64,000 bases of DNA. Source: Anaeramoeba ignava (Eukaryota; Metamonada; Anaeramoebidae). The position numbers and the translations under genes are program-made. Every line of letters starts with the position of its first letter. Position 1 is the first letter of the stretch. Under the pieces are notes generated by a model. That model saw only the letters and a program-made list of their open reading frames with translations. It was not told the origin of the DNA and did not search any database. Below, piece after piece: positions 51,281 through 61,137 of this stretch. The stretch spans positions 101,248-165,247 of the forward strand of contig JAPDFW010000122.1 in the NCBI GenBank assembly GCA_028826165.1. Direction: 5' to 3'.

Positions 51281-53866
51281 TCAATTTAATTTAATTAAAT
51301 TGGATTCTTTTTCAGAATTTTCATAATTTTCAGAATTTTCATAATTGTCAGAATTTTCAGAATTTTTAGGAGAAAATAAAGGTGATGGAAATTTAATTTC
51401 TAATTCATTATTTGGTTCAATTGTTGACTAAAAAAGAAAAAAGAAATTAATTTAAATTAATTCAAATTAATTGGAAAAAAATAAATATTTACTAATTCCA
51501 TTTCATTCTCCCAAGGACGAAGTTGAAAACCAAATAATTCACCTTCTAATAATTGCTTTTTTTTTTTTAAAAAAAAATAAATTTAATTAGAATTTTTTTG
51601 ACAAATTTTTTGTTCCACTTTTTTTTTAAATTAAATTAAATTCTTTTTTGAAATTAAATTCTTTTTTGAAATTAAATTCTTTTTTGAAATTAAATTCTTT
51701 TTTGAAATTAAATTATTTTTTTTACATAAGAACCAATTTGTTGTTCATTAAGATCATTTAATCTTGATTGAAAATGTAAATTTGTCAATCCAAATAAATT
51801 AGTTGAATTTTTTAAATGAAATTTCAATGCAATTAAAAACATCACAAAAAAAGTTATTGAATTATAAATAATAGAAGGAATCCAAGGAGACCAAATCCAA
51901 ATAGTATTTTCACAAAATAAAGCCTTTTTTTTTTAAAAAAATAAATAAATTGTTTTTTGATAATTAAAAATTCAAGTTGAAATTTTTAAATCATAAAAAT
52001 CAATAAATACTGAAAAATAAATGATTAAATAAATTCGAAGAATTTTTCTAAATAAATCAAACACTAAATATTTTTCATAAAATGGTGATGTTGTTGGATT
52101 AAAATTTGCATCTCTAATTGCAATTAATTGAGTTTTAAGAGCCCATTGATTTTTTTTCATTGAAGAAAAAATCATTTTAAATAAAAACATAAATGAAACG
52201 ATCCAAAAAACAAAAAAGATTGTTTCCAAAATTGATCGTGTATCTGAAAACATTCCTAAAATTGAAACAAGAGTAAGAATTTTTATCATACTTCCAACTT
52301 CTTTTGAGTCAATTTTATCAACCATAAAAGACCATCCTTTAGAAATTAATAATAAAGAACCAAAGAATAAATAAACAAATGCAAAATCAAAGAAAAAAAG
52401 CATAGATTTCAATGAAAGAGAAACTTTTCCTAATCAAAATTAAAAAAGAAAAATTAGAAAAATTGGAAAAATTGATTTCTTTTTAATTTCAAAATTAAAC
52501 CTTCTTTTGATAAAGTTTTCCAGTAAATGAGTTGAATAAAAATTTTAATAAAAACAATTAAAAAAGTTAAAGAAAGAACTCGATGAAGATTAACTTTGAT
52601 ATTTTTATGAAGAATCCAATTTGAAAACCAAAAAAAATTTAATAGCAAATAAACAATAACAAACACAATATAAGCATTTGGTAAAGGAATATAATCTGTG
52701 CTTAAATGTTCTCCATTTGGATTCATCATTGTATATTCGAACTTAATTTTAATTTTAATTTTTAATTTTAATTTTAATTTTAATTTTAATTTTAATTTTA
52801 ATTTTAAATTTTAATTTAAATTTTGATTTTTAAATTTTCTTACATGATAAGTTATTTCCTTGTTTGATTCACAATGAGTTACAAAAAAATAATAATGATC
52901 AGTTGTTGGAATTGAAATGTTTTCATGAAAAAATCCATTAATAATTTGTTTTTGAATACAATCTAAACTTGAGTGATTTAAAGATGAACAAAATGAATCT
53001 TCGTCTAATGGTTTCTAAATTTAGAAAATAAATATAATAAATATAATAAATATAATAAATAAAATAAATATAATAAATATAATAAATATAATAAATATAA
53101 TAAATATAATAAAATAATAAATATAATAAATAAATAGAATAAATAAAAAAATAAATATAAATAAATATAATAAATATAAATATAATAAATATAAATATAA
53201 TAAATATAATAAATATAATAAATATAATAAATATAATAAATATAATAAATATAAATATAATAAATATAATAAATATAATAAATATAATAAATATAATAAA
53301 TATAATAAATATAATAAATATAATAAATATAATAAATATAATAAATATAATAAATATAATAAATATAATAAATATAATAAATATAATAAATATAATAAAT
53401 ATAATAAATATAATAAATATAATAAATAAAATATAATAAATATAATAAATGCTTTAAATGCTTTAAATGCTTTAAATGCTTTAAATGCTTTAAATGCTTT
53501 AAATGCTTTAAATGCTTTAAATGTTTTAAATGTTTTAAATGCTTGAAATGTTTTAAATGGTTAAAATGTCAAGTTGCTAAATTTACAGATTTTAAATTTT
53601 CATAAGAACATAATACAAAGTACATTTCGTCATTTGATTCCTAAAAAATTTTTTTGTAAAAGGAATTTTAAATTAAATTTGAATTTTATTATTAAAAAAA
53701 AATTTACTAAAAAAGTTATTTTCATATCAACAAATCCATTTTTTAAAAAACCAAAAACATCAAAATTTTCAACTTTTGCATCAGAAGTTAAAAAATAATC
53801 TGCTATAATTGCATTAACAGAAATAAAAAATAAAAGTAAAAAAAGAAAAAAAGAGAAAAAATTCAT
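51281..53866 (-). CDS. GPR107/108-like lung-7TM (GOST) protein, eight exons
   Basis: Membrane protein of Golgi/endosomal trafficking. Exons on the minus strand are 53866-53708, 53640-53587, 53014-52844, 52741-52501, 52429-52011, 51923-51726, 51555-51493 and 51427-51281. All joins are in phase and total 483 residues. A signal peptide (MNFFSFFLFLLLFFISVNA) is followed by a luminal domain with a Cys pair region (SFCSSLNHSSLDC). Seven hydrophobic helices begin at LPNAYIVFVIVYLLLNFFWF. The helix containing SLLLISKGWSFM has the GWSF motif of GPR107/GPR108 and yeast PTM1. The tail is acidic (NSENSDNYENSE). The apparent stop at the end of exon 5 lies in an intron with donor GTATTT. The protein is shorter than animal GPR107, mainly in the luminal domain. 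Confidence 0.85.
53015..53586. repeat. Compound 9-bp repeats in the GPR107-like intron
   Basis: About 53030-53450 is an ATAAATATA nonamer array. Around 53451-53560 it switches abruptly to about ten GCTTTAAAT nonamers. Both units are 9 bp, suggesting replacement of the unit sequence while the period is kept. Confidence 0.9.
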
Positions 53867-53884
53867 AATTTTAAAAGAGAAGAA

Positions 53885-54262
53885 AAAAAAGAAAAAAATG
53901 AAAAAAATGAAAATTAAATTTCGAATTTTTTTGTTTTTGTTTTTGTTTTTGTTTTTGTTTTTGTTTTTAAATTTGTTTTTGTTTTTAAAATTGTTTTTGT
54001 TTTTGTTTTTAAAATTGTTTTGTTTTGTTTTTGTTTTTGTTTTTGTTTTTGTTTTTGTTTTTGTTTTTGTTTTTGTTTTTGTTTTTGTTTTTGTTTTTGT
54101 TTTTGTTTTTAAATTTGTTTTTGTTTTTGTTTTTAAATTTGTTTTTGTTTTTAAAATTGTTTTTGTTTTTGTTTTTAAAATTGTTTTTAAATTTGTTTTT
54201 GTTTTTTAATTTTTTCATTTTTCATTTTTTCATTTTTCATTTTACATTTTTTTTAAAATAAA
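53885..54262. repeat. Divergent promoter region with a GTTTTT hexamer array
   Basis: Minus-strand T-run/CA units at 53889-53915 point to the GPR107-like start. A GTTTTT hexamer array fills 53930-54205. Plus-strand TTTTTCATTTTTCATTTTTT units at 54209-54255 point to the UCH start at 54263. Confidence 0.75.
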
Positions 54263-54961
54263 ATGTCAGAAAAAAGATGGATTCCATTAGAAAGTAATCC
54301 TCAAGTTTTCAATCGATTTTGCAAAGGATTAGGATTACCAACAGAGAAGTGGTCATTTTCTGAGTTATTTGGAGTAGACCCAGACCTATTATCATTTGCT
54401 CCAACACCAGTATTAGCAGTATTACTATTATATCCAATGTCCAAAAACATAAAAGAATTTGGAAAAAAGCAAAAAATTGAAATTGAGACAAAAGGACAAG
54501 AAGTGAGTAAGAACCTTTGGTATGTGAAGCAGAACATAGGAAACGCATGTGGAACTATCGGGCTAATTCATGCGATTATGAACAACATGCAAACAATCAA
54601 TGCTCAAGGATTTTTGAAAGAATTTTATGATAAAACAAAGGATTTGAACCCGGAAGAACGAGCAAAATTACTTGAAGAGTCTGATGAAATCCAAGACCAG
54701 CACGATAAATCTTCTAAAGAAGGTGATACTACTCCTCCAGATCCAAATGAAAGGGTCGAATACCATTTTATTTCTTTTGTTAATGTTGATGATTCAATTT
54801 ATGAAATGGATGGTAGAAAAGCTTTTCCTATAAATCATGGCAAAACTTCTCGTCTTTCTTTTCTTCAGGATGCTGCTGATGTTATTAAGAAAAAATTCAT
54901 GGATTTGGATCCTCAAGAAATTCATTTTACACTTAATATTTTGGCTCCTTCAGTTTTCTAA
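54263..54961 (+). CDS. Ubiquitin C-terminal hydrolase, UCHL3-like (peptidase C12)
   Basis: Cysteine protease that removes small adducts from ubiquitin or processes its precursors in the cytosol. Single exon, 232 residues, matching UCHL1/UCHL3 size and lacking the C-terminal extension of UCHL5. Catalytic residues are visible: oxyanion Gln90 and nucleophile Cys96 in VKQNIGNACGTIGLIHA, His168 in VEYHFISFV and Asp183 in EMDGRKAFPI. The N-terminal WIPLESNPQVFNRFCKGLGL is typical of the family. Start and end are unambiguous, and the T-run/CA element lies directly upstream. Confidence 0.96.
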   Translation: MSEKRWIPLESNPQVFNRFCKGLGLPTEKWSFSELFGVDPDLLSFAPTPVLAVLLLYPMSKNIKEFGKKQKIEIETKGQEVSKNLWYVKQNIGNACGTIGLIHAIMNNMQTINAQGFLKEFYDKTKDLNPEERAKLLEESDEIQDQHDKSSKEGDTTPPDPNERVEYHFISFVNVDDSIYEMDGRKAFPINHGKTSRLSFLQDAADVIKKKFMDLDPQEIHFTLNILAPSVF

Positions 54962-55533
54962 ATTTCCTTTTAAAATTCATTTTAAAATTAAAATTAAAAT
55001 TAAAATTAAAATTCAAATTAAAATTAAAATTAAAATTAAAATTAAAATTAAAATTAAAATTAAAATTAAAATTAAAATTAAAATTAAAATTAAAATTAAA
55101 ATTTAAAATTAAAATTAAAATTAAAATTAAAATTAAAATTAAAATTAAAATTAAAATCAAAATTAAAATTAAAATCAAAATTAAAATTCAAACTCAAAAT
55201 TAAAATTAAAATTAAAATTAAAATTAAAATTAAAATTAAAATTAAAATTAAAATTAAAATTAAAATTAAAATTAAAATTAAAATTAAAATTAAAATTAAA
55301 ATTAAAATTAAAATTAAAATTAAAATTAAAATTAAAATTAAAATTAAAATTAAAATTAAAATTAAAATTAAAATTAAAATTCATTTTTGAAAATTAAAAT
55401 TAAAATTTAAATTAAAATTAAAATTAAAATTAAAATTAATATTAAAATTAAAATTAAAATTAAAATTAAAATTCATTTTTGAAAATTAAAAAAAAAATAA
55501 AATCGGAAAAATGGAAATTCATTTTTTTTCTTT
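54962..55533. repeat. AAAATT hexamer array, intergenic
   Basis: About 54980-55480 is nearly pure TTAAAA/AAAATT hexamer with two islands of ATTCATTTTTGAAAATT. It occupies the whole space between the UCH and GSKIP-like genes. Confidence 0.9.
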
Positions 55534-55928
55534 ATGTTTGTTGATTTTGAAAGTAAATTCTTTTTCTTCTAAAAAAAAATAAATATTTATTTATTTATTA
55601 ATATTTTTTAATTAAAAAAATACAAAAAAAAAAAGGTTTTGAAAAAGAAGTTGAAGAATCTATTAAAGAAATTAAAAATTTAGTTAAAAAATGTGAAAAA
55701 AAAAATTTAAATGAAAAAGAAATTGAAATTAAAATTATTGATTTTGAAGATAAAAATTTTTTAATAAAAATTAAAAATGGAAGAGTTTATAAATTAATTG
55801 AACCAAAAAAAACAAATACAAAATTTGAAAGTTTACATTCATTATTAAGTTATGTTAGCAATTCATACAATAATAATTTTACAAAGAATTTATTTGAAGC
55901 AATTGAAGAAATGAAGAATCAAAAATAA
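55534..55928 (+). CDS. GSKIP-like domain protein
   Basis: Two exons, 55534-55552 (19 nt) and 55636-55928, give 103 residues, starting MFVDFESFEKEVEESIKEIK. The C-terminal part, FESLHSLLSYVSNSYNNNFT then KNLFEAIEEMKN, resembles the conserved end of the GSK3-beta interaction protein family (YSLLDTLSPAYREAF...RLEAL). The preceding strand-rich section also fits. Human GSKIP binds GSK3-beta and PKA. The very short first exon was chosen because it is the only nearby ATG with the right phase (A plus GT); an exon ending LILK would be out of frame. Identification is tentative. Confidence 0.55.
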
Positions 55929-55995
55929 ATTAAAAATTAAAAATTAAAAATTAAAAATTAAAAATTAAAATAAAAATCAAAAATAAAGATTTTAT

Positions 55996-58900
55996 TCAAT
56001 TATTATTATTAAATTGAGGAATAAAAATAGAACCAACAAAACCTTCTTGAAATGATTCATTTCTTTCATGATCTTTAAGAGTAAAATTATCAAAATTACT
56101 TGATTCTTCTGAACTACTTTTATCAGCAACAACAATAGTTGATTTTGGAAGAATTAAATAATCAACCAAAGTTTTTTCATTATCAGAAAGAAGAACTCCA
56201 TTAAATGCAAGTAATTGATCTATTGGATCAATTTCAAGAATTTCGAAAATTTTCAATTTAATAAGTTGAATAGTATCTTTTGAATCAACAGAAATTTCAT
56301 GTGTATTTCTTGTTCTTCTTCTAAGGCTTCTTCGAGTTTGCCGAGTTGGAGAAGCGTTTATTCCTTGTCTTTGAATATATAATATTTGATTTTCATATGA
56401 AATATTTTTTTCCAGTTCTTTTTGTGAATTTGTTGAGCAAATTGAACAACGTTTAGGAACTGTTTGAATTGCAAAAGAATTTGTATAAATATAAGGATCT
56501 TCAATAAAATCTTCATTTGTTTGATTTTCGTTTGATTCTTGATTTGAATCTTTCATTTTACTTTTTTTAGTTTTTTTATGCTTTTTTTCAAGATTCTTTT
56601 TTTTCCTTTTCTTTTTATTATCTTTCTTTTTATTATCTTTCTTTTTATTATCTTTCTTTTTATTTTTCTTTTTCTTCTTATTTGAAAGAAATTCAATTGT
56701 TGAAACATTAAAAAGAATTTTTTTGGAATCAATATCAAATCTTTTTTTCAATTGTTTCCAACTTGAAACTGGAATAATTGCAATATATTGACTGAGTAAT
56801 GAAAGTTCATTCTCATCATCAATATTAAGAGAATATTTGAACAATCCATGAGGACAAAATAACTCAGAATATAAAGAAGAAAACAATTCTTTATCTGGTT
56901 CATTTTCTTGATTTTTTCCATTAATATAATTTTTAAATTTATGAAGCCATTTTGCTGGGATAATACACCAAGGTCCATCAGATTCATTAAGGATATAATA
57001 ATTAAAAGGATGAATTCCCATATTATCTCTGAAAATATTTGCAAACTTCAATCTATCAATTTCTTTTTTATGTTGATTTTTCTTTTCTTTCTTTTTAATT
57101 TCTGAACAAACTTTACATTCTAAATTTTCTGAGTATTCAAATTTTGTACTTTTGGGATATTCCTTGACTAACATCTCCCAAACATTCAAGGGAACAAGTA
57201 TTCTTGATTTTGGTGTTGGTTTCATTTTCCCATGAATACAAATGATTTTTTGATTTAAATCTTCAATATTTTCTTCCAAATTATTTCCCACCCAATCATT
57301 AAAAAATTTTTGTGAAATCCAAAAATATTTATGTTTTTTATGATTTTTAATATTTTTGGGACTTGAAATTATTGCTTTTTTTGCTTTTATTCTTTTTGCT
57401 TTTTCTTTCTTTTGTTTTTCTAATTCTTGGTGATGTATTTTGAGGCATTCTTCACAAATACTTTGATTTCCAGGTAATTCATTTATTGTTTGGAATTTAG
57501 ATTTTAAGAATTTCCAAGATTTTGAATTGATTCTTCTGGATAATTCAATTTTTTTAAAATCCATTTTATTATGTTGACAAAGAATATTTGAATTATCAAT
57601 TTTGGGAATTGTTTTTTCTGTTGAAGTTATAAAGGAATGAAGCCAATCTTTTGAAATCCAAAAGAATGATTCTTTTATGAAATTTTGATTTGAATTTGAA
57701 TTTTGATTTGAATTTGAATTTGAATTTGAATTTGAATTTTGATTTGAATTTGAATTTGAATTTGAATTTGAATTATTTTCTTCAATTAAATTAATATTTT
57801 GATTTGAATTATTTTGTTCAATTAAATTAATATTTTGATTTGAATTTGAATTTGAATTTGAATTTGAATTATTTTGTTCAATTAAATTATTTTGATTTGA
57901 ATTATTTTCTTCAATTAAATTAATATTTTGATTTGAATTTGAATTTGAATTTGAATTATTTTGTTCAATTAAATTAATATTTTGATTTGAATTTGAATTT
58001 GAATTTGAATTATTTTCTTCGATTAAATTAATATTTTGATTTGAATTTTGATTTAAATTTGAATTTGAATTTGAATTTGAATTATTTTCTTCAATTAAAT
58101 TAATATTTTGATTTGAATTTGAATTTGAATTTGAATTATTTTGTTCAACATCTTCATCTTCATCTTCAGAATCAATAATTTTAATAAATTTTTCAATTTC
58201 TTTTCTACGTTCCTTAATAAAATTCCATTCAGTTTCAATTAAATGTACAAATTCTTCAATTTTAATAATCAAATCTTCATTTTCTTTTTCAATTTTCTTC
58301 CTAAGAAATTCAGGAGGTTCAGGTTCATTTTCATTATTTTCATTTTCATTTTCATTTTCATTTTCATTATTTTGAATATTTTCAATATTTTCATTATTTT
58401 CATTTTGATAATTTTGATTATTTTCAATATTTTCATTATTTTCATTTTGATTTTGAATATTTTCATTTTCATTTTGATTATTTTGATTATTTTCATTATT
58501 TTCATTTTGATTTTGAATATTTTCATTTTCAATTTGATTATTTTGATTATTTTCATTATTTTGATTATTTTCATTATTTTCATTATTTTCATTATTTTCG
58601 TTATTTTCAATATTTTCATTATTTTCATTATTTTGATTATTTTCATTTTCAATTTGTTTTTCAATTTGTTTTTCATTTTCAATTTGTTTTTCATTTTCAA
58701 TTTGATTTGCAATTTCAATTTGTTTTTCAATTTCAAAATCCAAATTCTTTTTTCTTTGATATTGCAGTAAATAAACTGTTGAATTTTTTTTTTTTGATTT
58801 CCCAAGTTTAGAAACAATTTTATCATCAAAATTCCACCAAATATTATTTTGATCTTTAATATCAACTATATAATGACCAGATTCACCTTCTGTTCCAATA

Positions 58901-60958
58901 TGATGAAAAACTGCATATAATTCATATTCAATAGAATTTTTTGAAGGTTCTGAAATTAATTTAAATTCTCCATTTTCAAAAGAAAAATGAAGAGAATCTG
59001 GGAAATCAATTTTATAACTAATTGAAAAAAAAAGTGTCAAAAAAATACAACATAAATTTTCAATTCAAAAAAAATTTTTTTTCTTTTTGAATTAATAAAG
59101 AAAATTCAAACCATATTTTTTCTTTAGAATTTGTTTCTATATCAAATGAAAGATAAAGAAATTGAATTGTAAGAATTGGAGGAAGAGAAAGTAATCGAAC
59201 TTTTCTTGTTGCATTTCTTTTTTCTTGACAAATCAAACAAAAATATTTATTTTCTTTTGATAATTTTTCATCTCCAAAAAAATTATTCCATTTTTCAAAA
59301 AAAGGATCATTATCCTTAATTTATTTAAAGAAAAGATTAAATTTTAATTATAATTATAATTATAATTTTAATTTTAATTTTATAAATGAATTTTAATTTT
59401 AATTTTAATTTTAATTATAATTTTAATTTTAATTTTAATTTTAATTTTAATTTTAATTTTAATTTAAATTTTAATTTTAATTTTAATTTTAATTTTAATT
59501 ATAATTTTAATTTTAATTTTAATTTTAATTTTAATTTTATAAATGAATTTTAATTATAATTACATAAGAAGGTAATTGAATTTCTTGAAAAGAATGAATT
59601 TTTGCTGATGATTTTTTACAATTATGACAAACAGTCATAAATTCAATTTTTCCATAAAATAAATTTCGAACTAAATTAGAAACTGATTTATTTGAACTTT
59701 TAGATAAAGTTTCATCAACAGAAGAAAGTAATAATTTTAAAAATCTTAAAAAAAAAAAAGAAGAACAGAAATTTTTTAAATTAAATTAAATTGAATTGAA
59801 TTGAAAAATTGTTTTAAATTGAATTAAATATTAAATTGAATTGAATTGAATTGAATTGAATTGAATTGAATTGAATTGAATTGAATTGAATTGAATTGAA
59901 TTGAATTAAATTGAATTAAATTGAATTGAATTGAATTAAATTGAATTAAATTGAATTGAATTGAATTAAATATTGAATTGAATTGAATTGAATTGAATTG
60001 AAAATTGTTTTAAATTAAATTGAATTAAATATTGAATTGAATTGAAAAATTGTTTTAAATTGAATTAAATTGAATTGAATTGAAAAATCGTTTTAAATTG
60101 TTTTAAATTAAATTAAATTGAATTGAAAAATTGTTTTAAATTAAATTAAATTGAATTGAAAAATTGTTTTAAATTAAATTGAATTAAATTGAATTGAATT
60201 GAAAAATTGTTTTTATACTCTTTTGTATCTTGATGAATATCTTTTTTAATTTGTATAAAATCTATAAATTCTATTGGATTTATCCATATTTGATTTGTTA
60301 ATTGAAGATGTGCAAAAATTTCTTGTAAAAAACTAACAATTTGATCTTTTTTATCTTTAAAATGTTCTGGTTTTTTCCATTCATAAATTCCTTTTCGAAA
60401 TTTTTTAGTCATAAATAATGAGAGAAGAGCTACATTAATATAGCATGTTGCTCCAAGATTCTATTTATATTTTAATATTAATTTTAATTTTAATTTTAAT
60501 TTGAATTTTAATTTTAATTTTAATTTTAATTTTAATTTTAATTTTAATTTTAATTTTAATTTTAATTTTAATTTTAATTTTAATTTTAATTTTATAAATG
60601 AATTTTAATTTTATAAATAAATTTTAATTTGAATTTTATAAATAAATAATCTACTTTAATTCCAACAAAAGGAATTTGATTTTCCCTAAGTTTATTTGCT
60701 GGATTTTTCCTTTCTAATTCAATAAGATATTCTGGATTTTTTTTCCAAATTCCTTTTTTTTGATTTTTTAAAGTTTTAATTAATTTTGCTAATTTGAAAA
60801 AAAAAATAATAAAAAAAAGGAAAAAAAAAATATAAATTTTAATTGAATTAATTTTATTTTTATTTTTAATATTATTTTTAAATACGTTTTTGTGGTTTTT
60901 TTAAACCGTAAGATTTAATAATAAATTTTTTATTAATCTTAATTTGATTTTGTTGCAT
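55996..60958 (-). CDS. USP48-like ubiquitin-specific protease, six exons
   Basis: Deubiquitinating cysteine protease. Exons on the minus strand are 60958-60886, 60788-60655, 60460-60219, 59744-59564, 59314-59112 and 59017-55996; all joins are in phase and give about 1284 residues. The catalytic Cys box FVGIK|NLGATCYINVALLSLF (Cys about 75) spans an exon join. Then come QDTKE|FLKLLLSSVDETLSKS, a zinc ribbon (CHNCKK ... CLICQEKRNATRKVRLLSLP, the USP48 signature), and the His box YELYAVFHHIGTEGESGHYI (His about 326). A long Asn/Glu/Gln/Ser repeat region follows the catalytic domain. Then come three DUSP-like units (FFWISKDWLHSF, YFWISQKFFNDW, WCIIPAKWLHKF, each with a later C-x-H-x-K/L) and a C-terminal ubiquitin-like domain (LIKLKIFEILEIDPIDQLLA). 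That architecture is specific to USP48. Introns are short-repeat filled. Confidence 0.92.
59315..59563. repeat. TTTTAA hexamer array in a USP48-like intron
   Basis: The intron between LPSY and DNDP consists mainly of TTTTAA hexamers with TTATAATT and TTTATAAATGAA variants. The latter variant also occurs in a PFOR intron (9420-9570) and in the next USP48-like intron. Confidence 0.85.
59745..60218. repeat. ATTGA pentamer array in a USP48-like intron
   Basis: The intron between QDTKE and FLKLL is mostly TTGAA/ATTGA pentamers with AAAAATTGTTTTAAATTGAA interruptions repeated at least five times, which makes a higher-order repeat. The donor is GTATAA and the acceptor TTTAAG. Confidence 0.85.
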
Positions 60959-61137
60959 TGCTTTTTTTTTTATAGTTTTATTGAATTTAAATGTATTAAA
61001 AAAAGAGAAAAAAAAAAGAAAAGAAGAAAATGAAAAATTGATTTTTTTTTTTAAATTAAAAAATTTTTTTTTTTGCTTTTTTTTTAAATAGTTTTTTTTT
61101 TTTTTAAAATTTTTTTTCATTTTTTTTTGATTTTTGG
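60959..61137. promoter_or_regulatory. Bidirectional promoter between USP48-like and pseudo-Rho genes
   Basis: Only 179 bases separate the two divergent ATGs. The plus side has poly-T with CA at about 61110-61125. The minus side has T-runs around 60980-61030. No other gene fits. Confidence 0.5.

Noticed and set aside
53574-53798. Plus-strand 74-codon frame
   Set aside because: Antisense to exons 1-2 of the GPR107-like gene, with no homology recognised.
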